Positions 1 to 5,640 are shown, counted from the first letter of the stretch. The stretch: 5,955 bases of DNA from an uncultured Lachnospiraceae bacterium (GCA_902803155.1 CADCOU010000178.1:1-5955), one strand, 5' to 3'. Made by a program: numbers and translations. Notes: generated by a model not told the origin, from the letters alone.

Positions 1-6
1 ATATAT

Positions 7-79
7 GCCCCGGTAGCTCAGTTGGTAGAGCGGAGGACTGAAAATCCTTATGTCGGCGGTTCGATTCCACCCCTGGGCA
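7..79 (+). tRNA. tRNA-Phe (anticodon GAA)
   Basis: A 73-nt cloverleaf can be drawn by hand: acceptor 7-13 with 72-78, D-arm GCTC/GAGC, anticodon stem GAGGA/TCCTT with loop CTGAAAA giving anticodon GAA, variable loop ATGTC, T-loop TTCGATT, discriminator A at 79. CCA is not encoded. It decodes UUC/UUU. Two stem pairs do not form: C5 faces U68 in the acceptor stem, and C51 faces A63 in the T stem. The 5' and middle parts would pair perfectly with a 3' end carrying G at both places, so the last segment looks like a variant. The gene may still work, since all invariant loop positions I can check are present, but a decaying copy cannot be excluded. Only six bases precede it, so its promoter, or an upstream tRNA in the same transcript, lies outside the window. 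Confidence 0.9.
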
Positions 80-86
80 GAACAAA

Positions 87-116
87 ATGCTCCTGCATAA
101 AGCAGGAGCGTTTTTT
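87..116 (+). terminator. Intrinsic terminator after the tRNA, probably bidirectional
   Basis: An 8-bp perfect stem GCTCCTGC (89-96) / GCAGGAGC (102-109) with the 5-nt loop ATAAA is followed by G and six Ts (111-116). This is a textbook rho-independent terminator for the tRNA transcript. Read on the other strand, the same stem is followed by ATTTTGTT, so it can also stop the leftward transcript that ends with deoD, giving that mRNA a 3' tail of about 120-150 nt. Confidence 0.88.
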
Positions 117-232
117 AGTTCACCGCTCACGCCGAACTACTAAGTTCGCATTTCATGCTCACTAAGGGTTCGGCATGGCACGCACGTAAGACGCTGACTG
201 CGCTGACGCTTGTCACCGCCTAAGTGCTCCGC
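117..232. repeat. Structured, repeat-rich non-coding spacer
   Basis: No gene is supported here. The stretch is dense in short repeats. GCTCAC occurs three times (125-130, 157-162 and 231-236, the last overlapping the deoD stop). ACTAAG occurs twice (139-144, 161-166). CGCTGAC occurs twice with a 9-bp period (192-198, 201-207). GCCGAAC (131-137) and GTTCGGC (168-174) form a 7-bp inverted repeat, and inside it GCAT/ATGC (148-151 / 155-158) forms a second, nearly concentric stem with a TTC loop. CCGCTCAC at 123-130 and 229-236 bounds the region as a direct repeat. It would lie in the 3' untranslated part of the deoD transcript. It may be a copy of a dispersed intergenic palindromic element, but that is inference. 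Confidence 0.45.
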
Positions 233-964
233 TCACACCCGGATCGCGGTTTTCAGCGCAATCTCCATCATTTCATGGAAGCTCTCGCGGATCTCCTGTG
301 GGTTCAGGTGCTCTCCGGTGAAGACATGATCGGAGATCTGGAACATGGCAAGCGCTTTCTTGTGCAGGCGCATGGCGGTCAGATACAGACCGGCAGATTC
401 CATCTCCACGGCAAGGATGCCGAGGTCTTTCGCCTTTTCGTTGACTTTCATATCCGGATTCGGATAGTAGAAATAATCGGAAGAAAGAACGCTGCCGACA
501 GATGTCTTGACATTCATTTCATCTGCGATGTTTGCTGCATCCCTGAGCATCTCCCATGTCGCGCACGGGGCTACATGTCCGGGCATTGCAAGGCAGTCAG
601 AATAAGCGGAGTTGGTCGTTGCCGTCATGGCAAGCAGAACATCGCGGAGCTTGATATCGTCAGAGATGCCTCCGGCGGAGCCAATACGGATGATGGCCTC
701 CACACCGAAGAACAGGAACAGCTCGGTAGCGTACAGGGTGATGGACGGAATGCCCATGCCGCTTCCCATGACCGATACTTCCTTCCCTTCATACAGCCCG
801 GTGTATCCGTACATGCCGCGGACATCGTTAAACAGAACCGGATTCTCCAGATAATTTTCCGCGACATATTTTGCACGCAGCGGATCTCCCGGCATCAGTA
901 CGCATTTCGCGACATGTGTGCCCTCTTTGAGTTCAATGCACTGTGAAGGTGATGTCTGGCCCAT
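233..964 (-). CDS. deoD: Purine nucleoside phosphorylase, DeoD type
   Basis: Cytosolic enzyme that splits purine (deoxy)ribonucleosides with phosphate into free base and (deoxy)ribose-1-phosphate, for purine salvage; the bacterial family forms homohexamers. The 243-residue product matches E. coli DeoD along its length. It has the N-terminal phosphate loop MPGDPLRAK with Arg30, the VRG motif around Arg49, MGHGMGIP-like MGSGMGIP (66-73), RIGS with Arg93 and Ser96, the ribose-binding VEME (186-189) and catalytic Asp212 in SDH. The Arg that partners this Asp in E. coli (Arg217) aligns without gaps to Ile225, with an Arg next to it at 226. The start ATG is preceded by AGGAGG nine bases upstream, a strong site. 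It is the last gene of the leftward block, 94 bp after the TSCPD gene, so it may be partly independently expressed. The C-terminus is a few residues shorter than E. coli's. Confidence 0.95.
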   Translation of the reverse strand: MGQTSPSQCIELKEGTHVAKCVLMPGDPLRAKYVAENYLENPVLFNDVRGMYGYTGLYEGKEVSVMGSGMGIPSITLYATELFLFFGVEAIIRIGSAGGISDDIKLRDVLLAMTATTNSAYSDCLAMPGHVAPCATWEMLRDAANIADEMNVKTSVGSVLSSDYFYYPNPDMKVNEKAKDLGILAVEMESAGLYLTAMRLHKKALAMFQISDHVFTGEHLNPQEIRESFHEMMEIALKTAIRV

Positions 965-1058
965 AGTTATAATCCTCCTCTGCTGATATAAAAAATGTTG
1001 GATCCCCTGGAGAGGGAACTCGTAGCTGGGGAAAAGGTATTCCGGCAGCCGGATCCGG
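965..1058 (-). other. Gap upstream of deoD with two weak hairpins
   Basis: Reading leftward after the TSCPD stop, a small hairpin TCCGG/CCGGA with loop CTG (1041-1053) is followed by CCTTTT. A second hairpin TTCCCT/AGGGGA with loop CTCC (1003-1018, one G-U pair) is followed seven bases later by six Ts (990-995). Neither has the stem length and immediate U-tract of a convincing terminator, but together they could reduce read-through or act as an mRNA processing site between the upstream genes and deoD. I do not see a good -35/-10 pair for deoD here; TATATC lies near 986-981 without a matching -35. The deoD ribosome binding site AGGAGG is at 974-979. Confidence 0.3.
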
Positions 1059-1319
1059 TCAGCCTGCTGTTTTCGAAAGCGCTTCTTTTAATGCCCGGGA
1101 TAACTGGTCGGCGCAGCTGGTCTGCTTAAAACCGCAGAGATTGCCTTCCAGGAGCTGTGCGACGTCGGCGGCAGTCTGGCCTTCCACCAGTTTGGAGATG
1201 GCCTTCAGGTTGCCGTCGCACCCCCCGTCGAACCTGACATTGCGGATACGCTGTTCTTCGTCAAGGTCAAAATGGATCCCTGAGGAGCAGACTCCGTTTG
1301 TTTTGTAATCGAAATGCAT
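1059..1319 (-). CDS. TSCPD domain protein (TIGR03905 type)
   Basis: An 86-residue protein that is essentially one TSCPD domain, the module otherwise found at the C-terminus of some vitamin B12-dependent ribonucleotide reductases. Visible hallmarks are GVCSSGI near the start, the GGCDGN motif at 32-37, a short helix with LVEGQ, and the closing CGFKQTSCADQL with the TSC signature. Four cysteines, Cys11, Cys34, Cys62 and Cys69, are arranged as in the family and suggest a bound metal, perhaps zinc; that is inference. The molecular role of the standalone protein is not established. The ATG is preceded by GGAGG seven bases upstream (1327-1331). It starts 23 bp after the 88-residue gene ends, so the two are almost certainly co-transcribed. 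Length is normal for the stand-alone family. Confidence 0.9.
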   Translation of the reverse strand: MHFDYKTNGVCSSGIHFDLDEEQRIRNVRFDGGCDGNLKAISKLVEGQTAADVAQLLEGNLCGFKQTSCADQLSRALKEALSKTAG

Positions 1320-1342
1320 ACTGTATCCTCCGTTCAGTTATA

Positions 1343-1609
1343 TTAATCTTCTTCCAGTATCTGCAGTTCCAGGTAATCAAATCCGATCTCTTCACCCACA
1401 AAGCAGTCCTGTGTAAACCGGCAGCGGGCATGCCGCTTAAAATCCCGGATCGTGGATTCAAGCCACTGCGGATGGGACAGATCAAACGCCGAACAGACTT
1501 CGTCCAACGCATGGAAAACCTTGTGCGTACGAGTATCCGCAGAAAGATCTTCCACGGTATAGTCACGAAGCATATGATTGTCTTTCCATTCACGTGCCCA
1601 GATTACCAT
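1343..1609 (-). CDS. Conserved small protein of unknown function (88 aa)
   Basis: I recognise the pattern (N-terminal MVIWAREWKDNHMLRDY, central DTRTHKVF, C-terminal GFDYLELQILEED) as resembling a small hypothetical protein of Lachnospiraceae, but no function is known to me. It is soluble: no signal peptide, no membrane segment, strongly charged, with an acidic C-terminus and a basic patch RDFKRHARCR at 55-64. Two cysteines (39, 63) and a third at 69 show no clear metal motif. The start lies 11 bp after the stop of the serine hydrolase gene; only a weak ACGAGA-like site precedes it, so translation may depend on coupling to the upstream gene. Met13 is an alternative start, but the conserved WAREWKDNH segment argues for the longer form. 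It sits between a secreted serine hydrolase and a TSCPD gene, which does not reveal its job. Confidence 0.75.
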   Translation of the reverse strand: MVIWAREWKDNHMLRDYTVEDLSADTRTHKVFHALDEVCSAFDLSHPQWLESTIRDFKRHARCRFTQDCFVGEEIGFDYLELQILEED

Positions 1610-1620
1610 AATTATCTCGT

Positions 1621-3024
1621 TCAGTTTTCGAAAAAGTCGTAGACCAGAGCGGAGACTTTTACGACATTATCATTTGCTGCGTTTTCATTGCTCCAGCCAT
1701 GTGACAGCACGACCAGGATGTAGTCAACGGAAGAGGCGTAAACAACCGCAGCGTCATTGGCGGTATCGCTTGTTTCACCGGATTTGTTGCCGACGTCGAC
1801 CCAGTCCGGAACACCGCGCGGGATCTTGTACCGGGTTCCCTGTTCCAGCATCATCTGCTCAATCTCATTACAGACTCTGCGGGAAATAAACTCACGGTTA
1901 TAAACTCTTGACAGCAGGAGTCCGACGTCTTTCGCCCGCACCACATTGGGATGATCCGCGTCAAGTGTGGTCGCCGGATCCTGGAAGCCGTTATGAATGG
2001 CTGTTTCGGATGTATAGCCGTGTCTCAGGATGAAATCGTTCACCTTTGCTATGCCCGCAGCCAGGTCGCCGTCTCCGAGAATTGTCAGAAGCCGGTTCGA
2101 AGAATCATTGCTGGAATTGATAATCATATTCCGGAGCAGGTAGACCATGTCTCCGTCGCGGGTCATCGTACCGTTGTCAAATGCTTCATAGACCGTTTCC
2201 ATGATAAAGAGCTTCATGACACTGGCGGAATTCAGGGCTTTATCGTTGAAAACGAGGGACTGGTTCGTTGAGAGATTCTGAACGTAGACGGACCACTCTC
2301 CCTCAAAACCGCCGGTCAGCTCTTTCAGCTTGTCGTAAAGCCGGTGCAGATCTTTCGGAAGAGAAGGAAGCGGATACGTGCGAATCATGCGGTAATCATA
2401 AAGGTTGACGCGCGCGATGTTGATGTAACCAAGCGCCGGAACCGAAATGGCACCGCGCCGGGGGCGAGGCTGCGCCGCGGAGTCGGCCTCATCGGAGACT
2501 TCCGGAGAATCCGGGGAGTCATTCTCCGCCGATGCGTCGGAAACTGCATCTGACGGAACAGATTCGCCCAGGTCGACCGGCCAGACCTCCGATTCCGTCT
2601 CCGTTTCCTCTTCGTGATATTCCGTTTCCGTTTCTTCGAGAAATTCTGTTTCCGACTCCGGGACGTCCTGAAGCAGTTCGGTTTCTCCCGTGAGCAGGAA
2701 CTGGGTATGACTCATGGTTTCATTGAGCGACGCAATCTGTTCCTCGTGCATCTGCATCTGAGCGGCCGCCTCGATCTGTGCGCGGATCTGTTCAGCGATT
2801 TTCAGGGGACCGGAACCGGTATTAAAATGAACAGAGTGACTCTGAGCATCCTCCGCTGCAGTCACTGCGCCGGTTTCCGGTACAGTGGGATTCTGAGGTA
2901 AGATATCTGCAGCAAAAACAGCGCTGTCAGCCGGAGCGGTTTCTTCTGCAGGCACCTGCATTCCGGACAGCGCGGTCAGCATAGATAATCCAAATAATAA
3001 CTGTTTCTTCATGTGGGTTATCAT
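1621..3024 (-). CDS. Secreted serine hydrolase, penicillin-binding/class A beta-lactamase fold
   Basis: A 467-residue exported protein. Residues 5-26 form a signal peptide (basic KK, hydrophobic core, likely cleavage after VPA); there is no lipobox Cys and no LPXTG. A glutamine/glutamate-rich helical stretch, possibly a coiled coil, covers about 76-103, followed by a very acidic Glu/Thr/Ser/Asp-rich linker (about 113-182) and a short basic PRPRRG. The C-terminal domain (about 225-467) carries the three active-site motifs of the beta-lactamase/PBP superfamily: Ser268-x-x-Lys271, Ser304-Ser-Asn306 and Lys414-Ser-Gly416. A class A ExxLN omega-loop Glu is not recognisable, so antibiotic hydrolysis is not indicated; a role in cell-wall metabolism or an acyl-enzyme-forming binding protein is more likely. 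No good Shine-Dalgarno precedes either Met1 or Met5; Met5 gives the more typical signal peptide. It leads the leftward gene block. Confidence 0.85.
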   Translation of the reverse strand: MITHMKKQLLFGLSMLTALSGMQVPAEETAPADSAVFAADILPQNPTVPETGAVTAAEDAQSHSVHFNTGSGPLKIAEQIRAQIEAAAQMQMHEEQIASLNETMSHTQFLLTGETELLQDVPESETEFLEETETEYHEEETETESEVWPVDLGESVPSDAVSDASAENDSPDSPEVSDEADSAAQPRPRRGAISVPALGYINIARVNLYDYRMIRTYPLPSLPKDLHRLYDKLKELTGGFEGEWSVYVQNLSTNQSLVFNDKALNSASVMKLFIMETVYEAFDNGTMTRDGDMVYLLRNMIINSSNDSSNRLLTILGDGDLAAGIAKVNDFILRHGYTSETAIHNGFQDPATTLDADHPNVVRAKDVGLLLSRVYNREFISRRVCNEIEQMMLEQGTRYKIPRGVPDWVDVGNKSGETSDTANDAAVVYASSVDYILVVLSHGWSNENAANDNVVKVSALVYDFFEN

Positions 3025-3088
3025 ATCATGAAGACGGATGGTTTTCCATAGCAGGAATCAGGTAATCATGTTATGATGACAGAGGAGT

Positions 3089-3118
3089 GCCCCGGGAACG
3101 GTTGCCCGATCCCGAGGC
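3089..3118. other. GC-rich hairpin in the divergent intergenic region
   Basis: GCCCCGGGA (3089-3097) can pair with TCCCGAGGC (3110-3118), eight of nine pairs, with a 12-base loop. Its GC content contrasts with the AT-rich surroundings. No T-run follows on either strand, so it is not a standard intrinsic terminator. It could be a structured 5' leader of the serine hydrolase transcript or simply a DNA palindrome bound by protein. Confidence 0.4.
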
Positions 3119-3210
3119 TATTATGAAAAAATATCATATGTCTTTAATCGATTGATTCTCGCTCGAACTTGTATAAATAAGTTAACACCAACATATGAAT
3201 AAACAGAGGA

Positions 3211-3239
3211 CAAATTGTAAACAAAAGGTGAACAATTTG
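3211..3239. promoter_or_regulatory. Perfect 8+8 bp inverted repeat, possible operator
   Basis: CAAATTGT (3211-3218) and ACAATTTG (3232-3239) are exact reverse complements separated by 13 bases, with half-site centres 21 bp apart, two turns of the helix. The repeat lies 34-39 bp downstream of the best -10-like box and ends about 11 bases before the ribosome binding site of the pyrophosphatase gene. This fits a roadblock operator for a dimeric regulator. As RNA it would form only a weak AU-rich hairpin with a 13-nt loop. I do not recognise the half-site as a known regulator's consensus. Confidence 0.45.
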
Positions 3240-3265
3240 CCTGTGGTAAGAGAGGAAACGAAAAA

Positions 3266-4984
3266 ATGGCAGAGAAGAGAACGGTTTATATTGTCGGGCA
3301 TAAGAACCCGGATACGGATTCGATCTGTTCGTCAATCTCTTATGCATATCTGAAAACAAAGGAGCAGGAACGGCGGCAGAAACGGAAAGCATCCGCAGAG
3401 CAGGAGGGTCCGGCAGTACCCGACAGGGAAAACCAGTATATCGCCTGCCGGGCAGGAGCGGTGTCTGCAGAAACTCAGTATGTGCTGGACCGGTTCCATT
3501 TTCCGCAGCCGCGTTATCTGGATAATATCGGAACCCGCGTGAAGGACATGGAGATCCGCATGACGCCGGGTGTCGATGGAAAGATTTCCGTCAAGGATGC
3601 ATGGGAACTGATGAAGACGCAGAATGTGTTCACGCTGCCGATCATCGATGACGGGAATCATCTGAAGGGACTTGTCACGACCAATGATATCGCGAAGTCT
3701 TATATGGACGAACACGATCCGGCAATCGTTTCCGCCGCGAAGACTCCGTTCCGGAATATCGTCAGGACGCTGGAGGCAACTATGGTCACCGGCGACCCGG
3801 AAGCGAACTTTGAGCATGGAAAAGTCCTTGTTGCAGCGGCGAACCCCGATGTCATGGAGAATTATATCGAGCCGAACGACTGTGTTATCCTCGGCAACCG
3901 TTTTGAATCCCAGATGATGGCGATCCTTGCCGGAGCGGGATGCATTATCGTCTGCCTGGAAGACTCGGTGTCAAAAACGATCGAACAGATTGCCAAGGAG
4001 CGCGGCACGACGATCCTGGTGACAAAACTGGACACCTATAATGTCGCAAGACTGATCAACCAGTCCATGCCGATTGATTTCTTTATGAGATCAGAGCGGC
4101 TTATGACATTTGAGATGAATGACTATACCGATGTGATCCAGGAATCCATGCTGAAAAAGAGATACCGCGACTTTCCGATCCTGGATAAGCACGGCGTTTA
4201 TATCGGTACGATCTCACGCCGGAACCTGATGGGCGTCCGAAAGAGGGCACTGATCCTGGTGGATCACAATGAGATCGGCCAGGCGGTAGACAATGTGGAG
4301 AATGCAGAGATCCTGGAGATCATCGATCATCACCGCCTTGGTTCGCTTGAGACCGTGAATCCTGTTTTCTTCCGGAATGAACCGGTGGGCTGTACGGCCA
4401 CGATCATATGGCAGATGTTCCATGAAAAAGGGATCGACATCCCGGAGGATATCGCGGGACTGCTGTGCAGTGCGATCCTGTCGGATACGCTGGCATTCAG
4501 GTCGCCGACCTGTACCATTCTGGATCAGGTTGCGGCAAGGGATCTGGCCGGGATCGCCGGAATTGATCCGGAGAAGCATGCAAAGGCGATGTTTACGGCG
4601 GGCTCGCGGCTCAGAGAAAAGACGCCGGAAGAGATTTTCTATAACGACTTCAAGACATTTGATAATAACGGAGTGGTCATCGGCATCGGACAGGTTTCTT
4701 CCATGAGTCAGGAAGAACTGGATGAGATCGAGATCCGGATCAAGCCGTTTATAGAGAAAAAGTACAGGGAAAAGGGACTGGACCTGTCACTGTTCATGCT
4801 CACAAACATCATAGACGAAAGTACGGCCATGCTCTGCTACGGAGAGGAAGTGGATGAGCTGGTGAAAAACGCTTTCGGGGTCCGGGTAAAAGATAATGTG
4901 GCAAAGATGAAGGGCATTGTTTCCAGGAAAAAACAGGTCGTTCCGAGCCTGATGGATGTGCTGAACCGGGATCAGGAACTGTAG
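3266..4984 (+). CDS. Manganese-dependent inorganic pyrophosphatase with CBS and DRTGG regulatory insert (family II)
   Basis: Cytosolic enzyme that hydrolyses PPi to phosphate. The DHH catalytic domain is split: GHKNPDTDS (11-19: His12, Asp16, Asp18) at the N-terminus, then a regulatory insert of CBS1 (about 93-155), DRTGG (about 160-270) and CBS2 (about 272-325), then the rest of DHH with LVDHNE (Asp333), IIDHHR (Asp354, His355, His356) and SDT (Asp407), and a DHHA2 domain ending in SRKKQVVP (553-560). Metal ligands and C-terminal lysines are intact, so it should be active. In characterised relatives AMP/ADP inhibit and ATP activates through the CBS pair, and diadenosine polyphosphates activate DRTGG forms. 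At 572 residues it is slightly long because of a charged stretch at about 31-55 between the first DHH motif and the CRAG strand. The ATG follows AGAGG by ten bases. Confidence 0.93.
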   Translation: MAEKRTVYIVGHKNPDTDSICSSISYAYLKTKEQERRQKRKASAEQEGPAVPDRENQYIACRAGAVSAETQYVLDRFHFPQPRYLDNIGTRVKDMEIRMTPGVDGKISVKDAWELMKTQNVFTLPIIDDGNHLKGLVTTNDIAKSYMDEHDPAIVSAAKTPFRNIVRTLEATMVTGDPEANFEHGKVLVAAANPDVMENYIEPNDCVILGNRFESQMMAILAGAGCIIVCLEDSVSKTIEQIAKERGTTILVTKLDTYNVARLINQSMPIDFFMRSERLMTFEMNDYTDVIQESMLKKRYRDFPILDKHGVYIGTISRRNLMGVRKRALILVDHNEIGQAVDNVENAEILEIIDHHRLGSLETVNPVFFRNEPVGCTATIIWQMFHEKGIDIPEDIAGLLCSAILSDTLAFRSPTCTILDQVAARDLAGIAGIDPEKHAKAMFTAGSRLREKTPEEIFYNDFKTFDNNGVVIGIGQVSSMSQEELDEIEIRIKPFIEKKYREKGLDLSLFMLTNIIDESTAMLCYGEEVDELVKNAFGVRVKDNVAKMKGIVSRKKQVVPSLMDVLNRDQEL

Positions 4985-5035
4985 AAGAGGCAGCTTCATG
5001 GAAGAGACTTCCAGGCAGGATCAGGAGATAAGGAT

Positions 5036-5608
5036 ATGAAACAAAAGGAAGTCTGGCGCCCCGGCAACATGCTGTATCCGCTGCCGGCCGTCATGGTCAG
5101 CTGCGGAAGACCCGGGGAGAAGCCGAATATCATCACGGTCGCATGGACCGGCACAGTCTGTTCCAGTCCTGCCATGGTGTCTGTCTCCGTGAGGCCGGAG
5201 CGCTATTCCCACGATATCATAGAAGAGACCGGGGAATTTGTGATCAATCTGGTGACGGAGAAACTGCTCCGGAGCTGCGACTGGTGCGGAGTGAAGTCCG
5301 GAAGAGACGTCGACAAATTCGAAGCTTGCCGCCTGAACGCAGTACCGGCGGAAAAACTGGGAACCGCCCCGCTGATCGCGGAGAGTCCGGTCAATATCGA
5401 GTGCAGGGTTACGAAGAAGATCCCGCTTGGATCTCACGATCTGTTCCTTGCGGAGGTCGCGGCAGTGGACGTTGATCCTTCCTACATGGATGAAAAAGGG
5501 CGGTTTGACCTGAATGCGGCCGGACTAATCACCTATTCGCACGGCGAGTATTACGCATTGGGAGAGAAGCTCGGAACCTTCGGTTACAGTGTAAAAAAGA
5601 AACGATAA
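5036..5608 (+). CDS. Flavin reductase family protein (FMN-binding split barrel)
   Basis: A 190-residue cytosolic protein of the flavin reductase-like/flavoredoxin group, which binds FMN noncovalently and serves in electron transfer or flavin reduction; the partner here is unknown. Family marks visible in order: PLPAVMVSC at 15-23, the ITVAWTGTV strand with CSSPAMVSVSVRPERYSHD (42-60) that forms the flavin phosphate site, FVINLVTE (68-75), GSHDLFLAEV (132-141), and the C-terminal GLITYSHGEYYALGEKLGTFGYS segment. Length is typical. AGGAG lies eight bases before the ATG. The gene starts 51 bp after the pyrophosphatase stop with no terminator or clear promoter between, so the two are probably co-transcribed. 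The substrate cannot be told from sequence; Cys23, Cys42, Cys81, Cys84, Cys98 and Cys123 make a fairly Cys-rich protein, with Cys81-x-x-Cys84 the only paired motif. Confidence 0.9.
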   Translation: MKQKEVWRPGNMLYPLPAVMVSCGRPGEKPNIITVAWTGTVCSSPAMVSVSVRPERYSHDIIEETGEFVINLVTEKLLRSCDWCGVKSGRDVDKFEACRLNAVPAEKLGTAPLIAESPVNIECRVTKKIPLGSHDLFLAEVAAVDVDPSYMDEKGRFDLNAAGLITYSHGEYYALGEKLGTFGYSVKKKR

Positions 5609-5611
5609 TAG

Positions 5612-5640
5612 AATTCCCGGGTCTTAATGACCCGGGAATT
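5612..5640. terminator. 12-bp perfect hairpin between convergent genes
   Basis: AATTCCCGGGTC (5612-5623) pairs perfectly with GACCCGGGAATT (5629-5640) around the 5-nt loop TTAAT, starting three bases after the flavin reductase stop. Its place between converging genes points to a shared terminator. No T-run follows directly on the + strand (ACTCTG). On the - strand the stem is followed by CTATTATCG and then TTTCTTTTTT (5601-5592), which is T-rich but displaced and inside the flavin reductase codons. It is therefore a likely but non-canonical, bidirectional terminator, or a 3'-end stabilising hairpin. Confidence 0.65.

Larger units (their letters stand above)
3025..3265. promoter_or_regulatory. 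Divergent intergenic region
   Basis: This AT-rich 241-bp spacer lies between two genes transcribed away from each other, so it must hold, or transmit, signals for both. For the rightward gene the best -10-like match is TATAAA at 3172-3177, preceded by TG; TTGATT at 3152-3157 is only 14 bp upstream, so the -35 fit is poor. For the leftward gene a candidate is TTAAAG (3147-3142) with CATAAT (3125-3120) at 16-bp spacing, also weak. AACTT (3166-3170) and AAGTT (3179-3183) flank the rightward -10-like box symmetrically. These assignments are guesses from consensus only. The clear structures are listed separately. Confidence 0.35.

Noticed and set aside
224..946. A 240-codon open frame on the + strand
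   Set aside because: It lies antisense to deoD, whose frame has full-length family similarity and a strong ribosome binding site; the + strand product has no recognisable domain and no ribosome binding site was evident.
1267..1642. Overlapping open frames on both strands across the small genes (for example 1298-1642 + and 1267-1593 -)
   Set aside because: They are shadows of the 88-residue and TSCPD genes, and the products have no domain signature.
1621..3024. Calling this a class A beta-lactamase resistance gene
   Set aside because: SxxK, SxN and KSG are shared by many PBP-like hydrolases, and no ExxLN deacylating Glu can be recognised.
3172..3239. Riboswitch or Rex/Fur-type operator in the pyrophosphatase leader
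   Set aside because: The leader is too short and AT-rich for a known riboswitch core, and the repeat does not match the Rex or Fur consensus I know.
3195..3359. Small + strand open frame starting at ATG 3195 (about 54 codons) before and overlapping the pyrophosphatase start
   Set aside because: No ribosome binding site, it is in another frame overlapping the start of a certain gene, and the product looks random; a leader peptide role is unsupported.
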